Shown here: piece by piece, positions 46,564 through 56,770 of the stretch
Position numbering within the stretch: the stretch's first letter is position 1
Layout of the letters: every line of letters begins with the position of its first letter
Assembly: GCF_012927045.1 (NCBI RefSeq)
Contig: NZ_JABBFW010000001.1
Span: 1-64,000 of the forward strand
DNA: 64,000 nt
Reading direction: 5' to 3'
Source of the DNA: Azohydromonas caseinilytica
GTDB lineage: Bacteria > Pseudomonadota > Gammaproteobacteria > Burkholderiales > Burkholderiaceae_C
Made by a program: the position numbers and the translations under genes
Notes under the pieces: generated by a model
Database searches by the model: none
What the model was told of the DNA's origin: nothing
Seen by the model: only the letters and a program-made list of their open reading frames with translations

Positions 46564-47882
46564 CACGAACCTTTCTTGAGTCGGAATTCGGCCGCCTGCG
46601 CGTGGGCCTGCAGGCCCTCGCCATAGGCCAGCTCGGCGGCGATGCGGCCCAGTTGCTGCGCGCCCTGCTCGCTCACCTCGATGAGGCTGCTGCGCTTCTG
46701 GAAGTCGTAGGTGCCCAGCGGCGAGCTGAAGCGCGCCGTGCCCGAGGTGGGCAGCACGTGGTTGGGACCGGCGCAGTAGTCGCCCAGGCTCTCACTGGTG
46801 TAGGCGCCCAGGAAGATCGCCCCGGCATGGCGCAGCAGCGGCTCCCAGCGCTGCGGCTCGCTGGAGCTGACCTCCAGGTGCTCGGGCGCGATGCGGTTGC
46901 TGATCTCGCAGGCCTCGTCCATGGAGCGGGTCTGGATCAGCGCGCCACGGCCTTCCAGCGAGGCGCGGATCACGTCCGCGCGCGGCATGCCGGGCAGCAG
47001 CCGCTCGATCGCCTCGCGCACCTGCGCGATGTAGCCGGCATCGGGGCACAGCAGGATGCTCTGCGCCAGCTCGTCGTGCTCGGCCTGGCTGAACAGGTCC
47101 ATGGCCACCCAGTCCGCCGGCGTGCTGCCGTCGGCCAGCACCAGGATCTCACTCGGCCCCGCGATCATGTCGATGCCCACCTGGCCGAAGACGCGGCGCT
47201 TGGCGCTGGCCACGTAGGCGTTGCCCGGGCCGGTGATCTTGTCCACGCGCGGGATGGAGGCCGTGCCGTAGGCCAGCGCCGCCACCGCCTGGGCGCCGCC
47301 CACGGTGAAGGCGCGGTGCACGCCGGCGACAAACGCGGCGGCCAGCACCAGCGGGTTCTTCTCGCCGCGCGGCGTGGGCACGACCATCACGATCTCGGGC
47401 ACGCCCGCCACGTGTGCGGGGATGGCGTTCATCAGCACGCTGGAGGGGTACGCGGCCTTGCCGCCGGGCACGTAGATGCCCACGCGGTCCAGCGGCGTGA
47501 CCTTCTGGCCCAGCAGCGTGCCGTCCGCGTCGCGGTAGCTCCAACTCTTGCCGCTGGCTTCCAGCTGGCGCTCGTGATACGAGCGCACGCGTTGGGCGGC
47601 GAATTCCAGCGCCTCTCTCTGAGCCGGCGTGATGGCGTCGAAGGCGGCCTTCAGCTCCTCGCGGCCCAGCTCCAGGGCCGACACGCTGTCGGCCTGCAGG
47701 CCGTCGAAGCGCTGCGTGAACTCCAGCACCGCGGCGTCGCCGCGGCTGCGCACGGCCTCGATGATCTCCGCCACCCGATGCTCGATCGCGGCATCGGTCT
47801 CGGCCGACCAGTGCAGCACGCGCTGGAAGGCTGATTCGAAATCCGCGTCGGCGGTGCTGAGTTGGCGCAGCTGCAGGCTCAT
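46563..47882 (-). CDS. hisD: histidinol dehydrogenase
   Basis: A 439-residue zinc enzyme doing the last two steps of histidine synthesis. Signature [34 protein letters not shown]-type text lies around residues 235-270, with the catalytic Glu/His pair near 330 (RIAPEHLEV). The ATG at 47882 was preferred over an earlier open frame because it begins the conserved N-terminus. Confidence 0.96.
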   Translation of the reverse strand: MSLQLRQLSTADADFESAFQRVLHWSAETDAAIEHRVAEIIEAVRSRGDAAVLEFTQRFDGLQADSVSALELGREELKAAFDAITPAQREALEFAAQRVRSYHERQLEASGKSWSYRDADGTLLGQKVTPLDRVGIYVPGGKAAYPSSVLMNAIPAHVAGVPEIVMVVPTPRGEKNPLVLAAAFVAGVHRAFTVGGAQAVAALAYGTASIPRVDKITGPGNAYVASAKRRVFGQVGIDMIAGPSEILVLADGSTPADWVAMDLFSQAEHDELAQSILLCPDAGYIAQVREAIERLLPGMPRADVIRASLEGRGALIQTRSMDEACEISNRIAPEHLEVSSSEPQRWEPLLRHAGAIFLGAYTSESLGDYCAGPNHVLPTSGTARFSSPLGTYDFQKRSSLIEVSEQGAQQLGRIAAELAYGEGLQAHAQAAEFRLKKGS

Positions 47883-47940
47883 GGAGGGCTCGGGAGTGAG
47901 GGGGCCGAAGGCCGTGGGAGGAAGGTGAGAAGCTGAAAAG

Positions 47941-48600
47941 TCAGGCGGGAATGGCGCCGGCAAAGGCGTCGATGAGGGGGCGCAGCGCGGCGCGCTTGAG
48001 CTTCAGCGCAGCCTGGTTCACGACCAGGCGCGAGGAGATCGGCATGATCTGCTCGACCTCCACCAGGTGGTTGGCGCGCAGCGTGGAGCCGGTGGAGACC
48101 AGGTCCACGATGGCGTCGGCCAGGCCGGTCAGCGGCGCCAGCTCCATGGAGCCGTAGAGCTTGATCAGGTCCACGTGCACGCCCTTGTCGGCGAAATGCT
48201 GGCGCGCGATGTGGGTGTACTTGGTGGCGACGCGGATGCGCGAGCCCTGCTGCACGGCGGCGGCGTAGTCGAAATCGTTGCGCGCGGCCACGCTCATGCG
48301 GCAGCAGGCGATGCGCAGGTCCAGCGGCTGGTACAGCCCGGTGGCGCTCTCGCCGCCGGCGTGCTCCAGCAGCACGTCCAGGCCGGCCACGCCCAGGTCC
48401 GCGCCGCCGTACTGCACATACGTCGGCACGTCGGTGGCGCGCACCAGCACCACCCGCACGTCCGGGCGGTTGGTGGGCAGGATCAGCTTGCGCGACTTCT
48501 CGGGGTCCTCGCCCACCTCGATGCCGGCGGCGGCCAGCAGCGGCAGGGTCTCTTCGAAGATGCGGCCCTTGGACAGCGCCAGGGTGATGGTGTCGTTCAT
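47941..48600 (-). CDS. hisG: ATP phosphoribosyltransferase, short form
   Basis: A 219-residue HisG that catalyses the first histidine step. It lacks the C-terminal regulatory ACT-like domain, so it is the short form, which needs HisZ as partner; hisZ is not in the window. [15 protein letters not shown] and [13 protein letters not shown] are present. It starts 8 bp after murA and ends 58 bp before hisD. Confidence 0.95.
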   Translation of the reverse strand: MNDTITLALSKGRIFEETLPLLAAAGIEVGEDPEKSRKLILPTNRPDVRVVLVRATDVPTYVQYGGADLGVAGLDVLLEHAGGESATGLYQPLDLRIACCRMSVAARNDFDYAAAVQQGSRIRVATKYTHIARQHFADKGVHVDLIKLYGSMELAPLTGLADAIVDLVSTGSTLRANHLVEVEQIMPISSRLVVNQAALKLKRAALRPLIDAFAGAIPA

Positions 48601-48608
48601 GGCTTGCT

Positions 48609-49922
<1,314 letters not shown>

Positions 49923-49971
49923 CTAGCGCTCGCCGCGCACACCCACCGCGGCGACAAGGCCGCGAAAGGCG

Positions 49972-50238
49972 TCAGTGATGGTGGTCGGCGGCGGGCTGCT
50001 GCGCGGCCCACTCGGCGGGGGTGAGGGTCTTCATCGACAGCGCGTGGATCTGTTCGCGCATGCGGTCGCCCAGGGCGGCATACACGCGCTGGTGGCGCGC
50101 CACGCGCGGCTTGCCCTCGAATTCGGCGGACACGATGGTGGCGAAGAAGTGGCGCCCATCGCCCTCCACCGCCAGATGCGCGCAGTCGAGCCCGGCGGCG
50201 ATGTAGTCGCGGACTTCGGAAGGGGTCGGATCGGCCAT
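49972..50238 (-). CDS. ibaG: BolA/IbaG-family protein
   Basis: An 88-residue BolA-fold protein. The conserved KPRVARHQRVYAALGDRM helix lies at about residues 43-60, including the His used for iron-sulfur binding with monothiol glutaredoxins. Placement next to murA marks it as the IbaG/YrbA type. It ends with a short His-rich tail. Confidence 0.88.
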   Translation of the reverse strand: MADPTPSEVRDYIAAGLDCAHLAVEGDGRHFFATIVSAEFEGKPRVARHQRVYAALGDRMREQIHALSMKTLTPAEWAAQQPAADHHH

Positions 50239-50365
50239 GGTGGCGCGATTCTACCGGTGCCCGCCGTCCACCCCCGGCTCGCTGGGCCTTCCCGCCACGG
50301 CCAACCCGTAACCAAGTCCTTGAAAAGGCGCCGGGTTCGGCCGCCAGAAGCGGCCTGCGCCGGCC

Positions 50366-51136
50366 TCAATGCCGCAGCTTGTACCCGCTGCGCAGCAGCT
50401 GCAGCGCCACGCCGGAGACAAATAGGAAACTCGCCCCCACCACCGCCAGGCTGATCCAGGGCGAGACGTCGCCGGTGCCGAAGAAGCCGTGGCGGAAGCC
50501 GTCGATCATGTAGAAGAAGGGGTTCAAGTGGCTCACGCCCTGCCAGAAGTCCGGCAGCGAGTGCACCGAGTAGAAGACGCCCGAGAGGAACGTCATCGGC
50601 ATGATGATGAAGTTCTGGAACGCGGCCATCTGGTCGAACTTCTCGGCCCACAGCCCGGCGATCAGCCCCAGCGCCCCCAGCATCCCCGCGCCCAGCACGG
50701 CGAACACCAGCACCCACAGCGGCGCTTCCAACCGCGGCGGCGCGAACCAGGCCGTCACCGCGAACACCCCCAGCCCCACCACCAGCCCGCGCAGCATGGC
50801 CGCGCCCACGTAGGCGCTGAACCAGGCCCAGTGCGACAGCGGCGTCACCAGGAGGAACACGAGGTTGCCGGTGATCTTGCTCTGGATCAGCGAGCTGGAG
50901 CTGTTGGCGAAGGCGTTCTGCAGCACGCTCATCATCACCAGCCCCGGGATCAGGAAGCTCGTGTAGGCCACGCCCGGATAGACCTGCACATGCGCTTCCA
51001 GCACGTGGCCGAAGATCAGCAGGTACAGCACGGCGGTGAGCACCGGCGCCGCCACGGTCTGAAAACTGACCTTGTAGAAGCGCAGCACTTCCTTCTTGAA
51101 CAGCGTCCCGGCGCCTTCAAAACTGATGCCGTTCAT
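50366..51136 (-). CDS. ABC-2 type transporter permease (YadH-like)
   Basis: A 256-residue inner-membrane permease with six helices and the ABC2_membrane signature (PLSHWAWFSAYVGAA and LSGVFYSVHSLPDFWQ). With the overlapping ATPase gene it would form a complete exporter of unknown cargo. ATG at 51136 overlaps the ATPase stop by four bases. Confidence 0.87.
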   Translation of the reverse strand: MNGISFEGAGTLFKKEVLRFYKVSFQTVAAPVLTAVLYLLIFGHVLEAHVQVYPGVAYTSFLIPGLVMMSVLQNAFANSSSSLIQSKITGNLVFLLVTPLSHWAWFSAYVGAAMLRGLVVGLGVFAVTAWFAPPRLEAPLWVLVFAVLGAGMLGALGLIAGLWAEKFDQMAAFQNFIIMPMTFLSGVFYSVHSLPDFWQGVSHLNPFFYMIDGFRHGFFGTGDVSPWISLAVVGASFLFVSGVALQLLRSGYKLRH

Positions 51137-52068
51137 GCCATGGCCCCCTGCACGACGGCCTCGCGCTCGGCGCCCTGCATGATCTCGATGAACACGTCCT
51201 CCAGGTCGGCGCGGCCGATCTCCAGTTCCTCCACGCGCACCCCGGCGGCGCGCAGCGCCGCCAGCAGCGTCTCGACCTCGGCGGCGTCATGCGCCTTGAG
51301 CTGCACGATGCGCCCGGTCACGCGCGCCTGGGCGGCGAGGGCCGGCGGCAGGCTGTCGTCGGTCTTGAAGCGCAGCATGGTGCTGGCGGTGCCGGCCAGC
51401 AGGTTGGCCGTGCGGTCCAGCGCCACGATGCGCCCGCGCTTGAGCATGGCGATGCGGTGGCAAAGGGCTTCCGCTTCTTCCAGGTAGTGGGTGGTCAGCA
51501 GCACGGTGTGGCCCTGCTTGTTGAGCTTGGCCACGAACTGCCACAGCGTCTGGCGCAACTCCACGTCCACGCCGGCGGTGGGCTCGTCCAGCACGATCAC
51601 CGGCGGGCGGTGCACCAGCGCCTGCGCCACCAGCACGCGGCGCTTCATGCCGCCCGAGAGCTGGCGCATGTTGGCCTGCGCCTTGTCGGCCAGGCCCAGC
51701 TCCTCCAGCAGCTCGTCGATCCAGGCCTCGTTGTTCTTGACGCCGAAGTAGCCGCTCTGGATGCGCAGCGTCTCGCGCACGCTGAAGAAGGGGTCGAAGA
51801 CGAGTTCCTGCGGGACGATGCCCAGCTGCTTGCGCGCCTGGGCGTAGTCGCCGACCACGTCGTGGCCCAGCACCGTGACGCGCCCGGCGCTGGCGCGGTT
51901 GAGGCCGGCAAGGATGCTGATAAGGGTAGTCTTGCCGGCCCCGTTGGGGCCCAGCAGCCCGAAGAACTCGCCGCGGCCGATGTCGAAGCTCACGTCATCG
52001 AGGGCGCGAAAAGCCCCTCGCGGGGTGTCGTAGGTCTTGCTGACTTCCTGGAAGCTGACGGCAGGCAT
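51133..52068 (-). CDS. ABC transporter ATP-binding protein (YadG-like)
   Basis: A 311-residue ATPase. Walker A is GPNGAGKTTLISIL (about residue 40), the signature LSGGMKRRVLVAQAL (about 135) and Walker B VIVLDEPTAGVD. It has the C-terminal extension of about 70 residues typical of YadG. The start at 52068 gives the usual MPAVSFQEV N-terminus; an upstream ATG at 52095 is possible. Beyond it the core-genome order breaks off and the AT-richer insert begins. Confidence 0.88.
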   Translation of the reverse strand: MPAVSFQEVSKTYDTPRGAFRALDDVSFDIGRGEFFGLLGPNGAGKTTLISILAGLNRASAGRVTVLGHDVVGDYAQARKQLGIVPQELVFDPFFSVRETLRIQSGYFGVKNNEAWIDELLEELGLADKAQANMRQLSGGMKRRVLVAQALVHRPPVIVLDEPTAGVDVELRQTLWQFVAKLNKQGHTVLLTTHYLEEAEALCHRIAMLKRGRIVALDRTANLLAGTASTMLRFKTDDSLPPALAAQARVTGRIVQLKAHDAAEVETLLAALRAAGVRVEELEIGRADLEDVFIEIMQGAEREAVVQGAMA

Positions 52069-52196
52069 AGGGGCGGGATTGTAGGAGCGAGGCATTTGTG
52101 CTTCGACCGTATGCAGGAACGACCTGCCCTTGGGCTACGCTATGAAGCGTGCAGTCCCGGCCGCGGAATTGGTCATTGATCTCAGCTGCCTTACCC

Positions 52197-53831
52197 ATGT
52201 CCACAAACAACAACTCACAACCTGACGCCTTGGAACGCCGGCCAGAGGCCCGTGCCATCCGTGTCGAAGATTTGCTGGCCGAGGTGAAAAGAGGTCGAAT
52301 CAGAATCCCACCCTTTCAACGAGCACTGCGGTGGGAAAGTGAAGACGCTAGGAAACTACTCGACAGCATCTACCGCGGCTACCCGATTGGCACCCTGCTT
52401 CTCTGGGAAACTCAAGCTGAGGCACAAGAACTCCATTTTGGCTCAATTAGCATCGCGGCACATCTGCGACCGGATGCCTGGTGGGTAGTTGATGGACAGC
52501 AAAGAGTTGTCTCGCTTATTCGCGTATTACTGACCATTCATCCAAGCACAGATGAGTTTGCACTTTATTTCGACCTTGACAGCGCCGAGTTTGCTTTAGC
52601 GAGCGCAATCAAGACTCTTAAAGACGACCCAGCACGCTGGCTGCCCCTCGCTGTTGTTTTGGATTCCGAGCAGCTTTTCCAATGGATGCTGGACCAAAGA
52701 CCAGAGGGCCATCGTCGAGAACAGGCCGTACGTGTTGGCAAGCGAATCCGCGAGTACGACATCCCGATCTATGTTGTCCATACCGACAGTGAAGCCACGC
52801 TCCGCGAGATTTTTGGCCGTGTTAATAACAGCGGCAAACAACTTCAAGCATTTGAAGTATTCGATGCATTGCATGGCGCACGCGCAGTGAGCCGCCCGGC
52901 CACCGTCGCAGACATTGTTGAAGAGCTACGGGAACTAAGTTTTGGAACCGTCGAACAAAAAATTCTATATAGATTGCTACGGGTACTCACGGGTGCTGAC
53001 GTAACTGACCGAGGCGGCAAAGGTGTACTTCGCCTGAGCGATGAAGAGGCGCGCAAGGCTTACGCCGATACCGCCGCAGCAGCCAAGCAAGTCATACAAT
53101 TTTTAAAGCTTGATGTCGGCATTGTCCACTACGACCTACTGCCATACAAGCAGCCGCTAGTGACCTTGGGAAAATTCTTTCATCACCATCCAACACCGCT
53201 GCCACGGTCCCGTGAATTACTAGCTCGCTGGCTGTGGCGTGGCGCACTTAACGGCGCCCACCGAGGCGACACAGTGTCGACCCGACGCGCGTTAGATCAG
53301 ATTGACCAGTTTGACGAAGAACGATCCGTTCAAAACATGCTGGCACAAGTTGCCAACATACCAAACGAAGCACCATCGGCCAAAGAGCCCTTCAATTTCA
53401 GATTCGCGTATGGCAAGCTTCAAATTTTGGCATTGATTGAACTCTCGCCTCGGGATTTGGAAAATGGCACACCGCTAGCTATTCCCAAGCTCTTTGAGCG
53501 CACAGAAAGAGAGGAAGAAGCACCAGTCCCCGAAATCACGTTCAGTGCTTCCGAGGGATTAGAGCGATCAACTGCAAATCGTCTCTTGCACCCGAGAAAA
53601 ATCGGGATGCGTCAATTGCTTTCCAACTGCTCCGATGAATCTACGCTGAAGTCTCATGCTGTAACACCTGAAGCTCACGAAGCGCTCAGGAAAGGAGACG
53701 TCCAAGCTTTTCTACAGTTGCGTGCCTCGACGCTGGACAAGCATTTCAATAATTTCTTTGCCCAGCGTGCGCGCTGGGAGGATACCGATCGACCCTCTGT
53801 CAGCTCCTTAGCTATTACGGAGGAGGACTGA
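52197..53831 (+). CDS. DUF262 (ParB-fold) protein paired with a HipA-like kinase
   Basis: A 544-residue protein with an N-terminal DUF262 domain. The motif IPPFQRALRW is at residues 37-46 and DGQQR at 99-103, the nucleotide-binding signature shared with GmrSD-type restriction and phage-defence proteins. The C-terminal half (about 260-544) is helical and unrecognised; no HNH (DUF1524) nuclease motif is evident. The start at 52197 (MSTNNNSQ) fits the family better than the earlier ATG at 52149. Its base composition is visibly AT-richer than the flanks, and it ends 2 bp before the HipA gene, so they are one transcript. Confidence 0.8.
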   Translation: MSTNNNSQPDALERRPEARAIRVEDLLAEVKRGRIRIPPFQRALRWESEDARKLLDSIYRGYPIGTLLLWETQAEAQELHFGSISIAAHLRPDAWWVVDGQQRVVSLIRVLLTIHPSTDEFALYFDLDSAEFALASAIKTLKDDPARWLPLAVVLDSEQLFQWMLDQRPEGHRREQAVRVGKRIREYDIPIYVVHTDSEATLREIFGRVNNSGKQLQAFEVFDALHGARAVSRPATVADIVEELRELSFGTVEQKILYRLLRVLTGADVTDRGGKGVLRLSDEEARKAYADTAAAAKQVIQFLKLDVGIVHYDLLPYKQPLVTLGKFFHHHPTPLPRSRELLARWLWRGALNGAHRGDTVSTRRALDQIDQFDEERSVQNMLAQVANIPNEAPSAKEPFNFRFAYGKLQILALIELSPRDLENGTPLAIPKLFERTEREEEAPVPEITFSASEGLERSTANRLLHPRKIGMRQLLSNCSDESTLKSHAVTPEAHEALRKGDVQAFLQLRASTLDKHFNNFFAQRARWEDTDRPSVSSLAITEED

Positions 53832-53833
53832 CC

Positions 53834-55045
53834 GTGCCAACTAATGTCCTCCATGTTTTCCTCAACGATGTTCAGGTTGGCATCCTGAGTCGAAACACTG
53901 ACGACAGTTGCGAATTCAAGCTACTGGACTCTTATAAAACTCTTTATCCACGGCCTGTACTGGGCCAACGCTTTCTTGACGACTTGGACCGCGTATGGAG
54001 GGTTCGCAGCCGCGTTCCAGACTGGTTTTCCAATCTACTACCTGAAGGAGCCCTTAGGGCATTGGTTGCCCGACAGGCCGAAGTTCGGCCTGAGCGAGAG
54101 TTCTTCCTGCTGTGCCATCTGGGCCAGGACCTTCCGGGGGCAGTACGCCTTTTCCCTGAGCAGGCCGAGTTGCAGTTGGCAGACGAGGGAGCGACAGACG
54201 AATCCACAATGACTGAGGGCGACACCGATTGGCACTTTTCCCTGGCAGGCGTTCAGCTGAAATTTTCCGCCCAACAGGGCGGGCGTGGGCTGACCATCCC
54301 GGTGACTGGCCAAGGTGGCGACTGGATTATCAAATTGCCCGACAGTCGTTATGCCGGCGTTCCGGAAAATGAATTTGCCACGATGCAATGGGCACATGAA
54401 AGCGGCATCGAAGTACCGGAAACCAAGCTCCTGAGCATCGACGACATCAGCGGCCTGCCGCCACAAGCCTTGGCTTTGCGTGAGCGCCAGGTCTACGCCA
54501 TTCGACGCTTCGACCGGCAGGACGATGGCCGGCGCGTGCACATGGAAGATTTTGCGCAGATCCTAGGTCTGTACCCGGAAGCTAAGTACAAGCAATTCAA
54601 TTACGAGACCATTGCCAACGTCGTCAAGGTGCTCACGGGCGAAGACGGCTTGCGGGACTTCATCAGGCGCCTCGTCTTCGTGATTGCCAGCGGCAACGGC
54701 GACGCGCATCACAAGAACTGGAGCCTCATTTATCCCGACGGCGTTTCAACCCGACTGTCACCGGCCTATGACCTCGTTTCGACCATCCAGTACATGGAAG
54801 GCGACCAGCTGGCTTTGAACCTGGGCGGTTCCAAGCGCTGGCAGGATGTTTCCATGGCCACTTTCACCAGGATGGCGCGCAAGCTGAAACTGCCTGAAAA
54901 CCTGATCGAACCCTGGGTCGAAGAAGCCGTGGAGGCCATCCTGAGCACTTGGTCCTGCTCAAAGGTCGAATATGGCTATCCGTCCGCTGCCGTGGAGCGG
55001 ATCGAGCGGCATATCGCTCAGGTACCGCTTTTCAAACGGCCTTGA
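53834..55045 (+). CDS. HipA-family serine/threonine kinase
   Basis: A 403-residue HipA-like kinase. The N-terminal Couple_hipA part (about 1-125) is followed by SLAGVQLKFS (136-145, the activation-type loop), the ATP lysine in IIKL (K167), the catalytic motif GNGDAHHKN (D290, N295) and the metal aspartate in AYDLVS (D313). All residues needed for activity seem intact. Known HipA kinases phosphorylate a tRNA synthetase and are held by HipB, but no HipB-like HTH gene lies beside it. It begins at a GTG with a strong gaggagg ribosome binding site and sits 2 bp after the DUF262 gene. Confidence 0.85.
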   Translation: MPTNVLHVFLNDVQVGILSRNTDDSCEFKLLDSYKTLYPRPVLGQRFLDDLDRVWRVRSRVPDWFSNLLPEGALRALVARQAEVRPEREFFLLCHLGQDLPGAVRLFPEQAELQLADEGATDESTMTEGDTDWHFSLAGVQLKFSAQQGGRGLTIPVTGQGGDWIIKLPDSRYAGVPENEFATMQWAHESGIEVPETKLLSIDDISGLPPQALALRERQVYAIRRFDRQDDGRRVHMEDFAQILGLYPEAKYKQFNYETIANVVKVLTGEDGLRDFIRRLVFVIASGNGDAHHKNWSLIYPDGVSTRLSPAYDLVSTIQYMEGDQLALNLGGSKRWQDVSMATFTRMARKLKLPENLIEPWVEEAVEAILSTWSCSKVEYGYPSAAVERIERHIAQVPLFKRP

Positions 55046-55101
55046 ATCTGACTACGCGCAAGGCGGCTTCACGCAGCAGAACCTGCGCGCCTCGACCAGC
55101 T

Positions 55102-55671
55102 TCAGGCGCTTGAGCCTTGGGGAGCACCCGGCGTCACGTCCTCCCACAGCACCTGCGCCTCCAGCGCCAGCCCCACGCTGTCCAGCCGCACTGCCTCGCC
55201 GGTGCCAAATGGGTGCAGCACCCAAAGCCCATCGTTTCCCTGGCGGTAGAGGTCGCCGCGGCGCTTGTCCGGATCGAGCAGCAGGTACTCGCGCAGCGAG
55301 GGCAGCAGCCGGTAGTCGGCGAACTTGTCGCCGCGGTCGAAGGCCGCCGTCAAGGGCGACAGCACCTCCACCACCAGCACCGCTTCGCGCTTGACCAGCG
55401 GGTCGGTGTCGGCCGCGCTGCAGGTGACCAGCACGTCGGGGTAGTAGAAGCAGTCGGCCGCCTCGACGCGCAGCTTCATGTCCAGCATGAGGACGCGGCA
55501 CGGCGTACCGCGCAGCTGGGCACGCAGCGCCATCACGACATTGCCGACCACTGTGTTGTGCCGCTCGTCGGCACCGGCCATCGGGAACACCTCGCCGCGC
55601 ACGAACTCGCGCTTCACGGTCTCGTGCGCATCCCAGGCCAGGAACTCCTGAGCAGTCATGCGTTGCGTCAT
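55102..55671 (-). CDS. Uma2-family (DUF820) endonuclease-like protein
   Basis: A 189-residue protein of the Uma2 family, whose fold is a PD-(D/E)XK nuclease. The conserved core YYPDVLVTC...AVLVVEVLSP (about 75-105) and DKFADYRLLPSLREYLLLDPDKR are present, giving the D...EVL and K-like set. Family members are numerous in cyanobacteria and some Comamonadaceae, with no proven substrate. It is convergent with the HipA gene and may mark the right edge of the insert. Confidence 0.83.
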   Translation of the reverse strand: MTQRMTAQEFLAWDAHETVKREFVRGEVFPMAGADERHNTVVGNVVMALRAQLRGTPCRVLMLDMKLRVEAADCFYYPDVLVTCSAADTDPLVKREAVLVVEVLSPLTAAFDRGDKFADYRLLPSLREYLLLDPDKRRGDLYRQGNDGLWVLHPFGTGEAVRLDSVGLALEAQVLWEDVTPGAPQGSSA

Positions 55672-55708
55672 CGCGGTTCGCTCCTTCCAAGACGCCTTTG
55701 GGTGCGCC

Positions 55709-56770
55709 TCAGGACCCCGCTCCCTCCAGCGCCCTCCTCCGCTCCGCCTTCGACATCTCCGCCAGCCGCTTGGCCTCAGCGTGGAACCGCTCCCAATCCC
55801 CGCCCACGCGCTCGAACAGCCGGATGAAGGCCGGCACCAGGTCGCCGTAGGCGCCCTGCACTGCCAGCGCGGCGTTGTTGGCGCGGGCCACCCAGCGGTC
55901 GTAGCCGTCGTAGCCGCCCCACTCCTGCCGCTTGACGCGCTCGTACTCGTCGCGGAACTGCGCCATCAGCGCCGCCTTGCGTGAGCGCTTCTCCTCATCG
56001 GGTGCGTCGCCGCGGTACAGCGCGTCCAGCCGCTCGCGCAGGCCACGCGTGAGCGCCCGGAATTGCGCGCGCCGCGCCTCGATGGCCTCGTGCTCCTCGC
56101 GCAGCCGCGGGTTGCCGCGCTGCTGCATCCAGCGCTCCAGGCCGAGCCGTTCCACGGCCGTGGCGTAGGACTCGTTGAACGCGGTGTCGTCGTCGGCGTA
56201 AGCCTTCTGGTGCGCCAGTTCATGGAACAGCAAGCGCGCCAGCTCCGTCTCCGGGCCGAGGGCGAAGGTGTTGAGCAGCGGGTCGCCGCCGAGCCAGTTG
56301 CTCCAGCCCAGCGTCGAGTAGGCCGGCACGCCGTAGACCAGCACCTCCCAGCCCGCCCCTTTCAGCTCGTCGCCCAGCGCCTGCGCCTGAGTGCGCTCGA
56401 AGTAGCCGCGGTAGCCCACGCAGCCCAGCACCGGGAAGCACCAGGTCTTCAATTGCAGCGACAGCTCCGGCGCCGCCACCACGTTCCACACCGCGGCGTC
56501 GCGCTGCAGGTCGGCATAGCGGCGGTAGCTGGCGTTGTCGGGCAGCTTCAGCTCGGTGACGGCGAACTCGCGCATCTCCTGGCTCAGGCGCAGGCGCTCG
56601 CGCAGCGCGACGGGCGTGTGCTCGTCCCGCACCCAGTCCTTCACCGGCCGCGCCCGCGCCAGCAGGTCGAAATGGCCGTGCAGCGACTGGGCGTAGTAGC
56701 CGACGCTGGAGCAGCCGCCCAGCACCGGCAGCAGTGAGGCAAGGAGCAGGGATCGCAGCCCCGCCCTCAC
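55709..56770 (-). CDS. HExxH lipoprotein, putative aminopeptidase (DUF2265-like)
   Basis: A 353-residue lipoprotein. The signal peptide ends with lipobox LGGC (about residue 17). The zinc motif HELAHQ lies near 185, followed by FNESYA that supplies the third ligand, as in the putative aminopeptidase family. GTG at 56770 overlaps the upstream oxidoreductase gene by four bases (GTGA), so the two are coupled, although no functional link is obvious. Confidence 0.78.
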   Translation of the reverse strand: MRAGLRSLLLASLLPVLGGCSSVGYYAQSLHGHFDLLARARPVKDWVRDEHTPVALRERLRLSQEMREFAVTELKLPDNASYRRYADLQRDAAVWNVVAAPELSLQLKTWCFPVLGCVGYRGYFERTQAQALGDELKGAGWEVLVYGVPAYSTLGWSNWLGGDPLLNTFALGPETELARLLFHELAHQKAYADDDTAFNESYATAVERLGLERWMQQRGNPRLREEHEAIEARRAQFRALTRGLRERLDALYRGDAPDEEKRSRKAALMAQFRDEYERVKRQEWGGYDGYDRWVARANNAALAVQGAYGDLVPAFIRLFERVGGDWERFHAEAKRLAEMSKAERRRALEGAGS

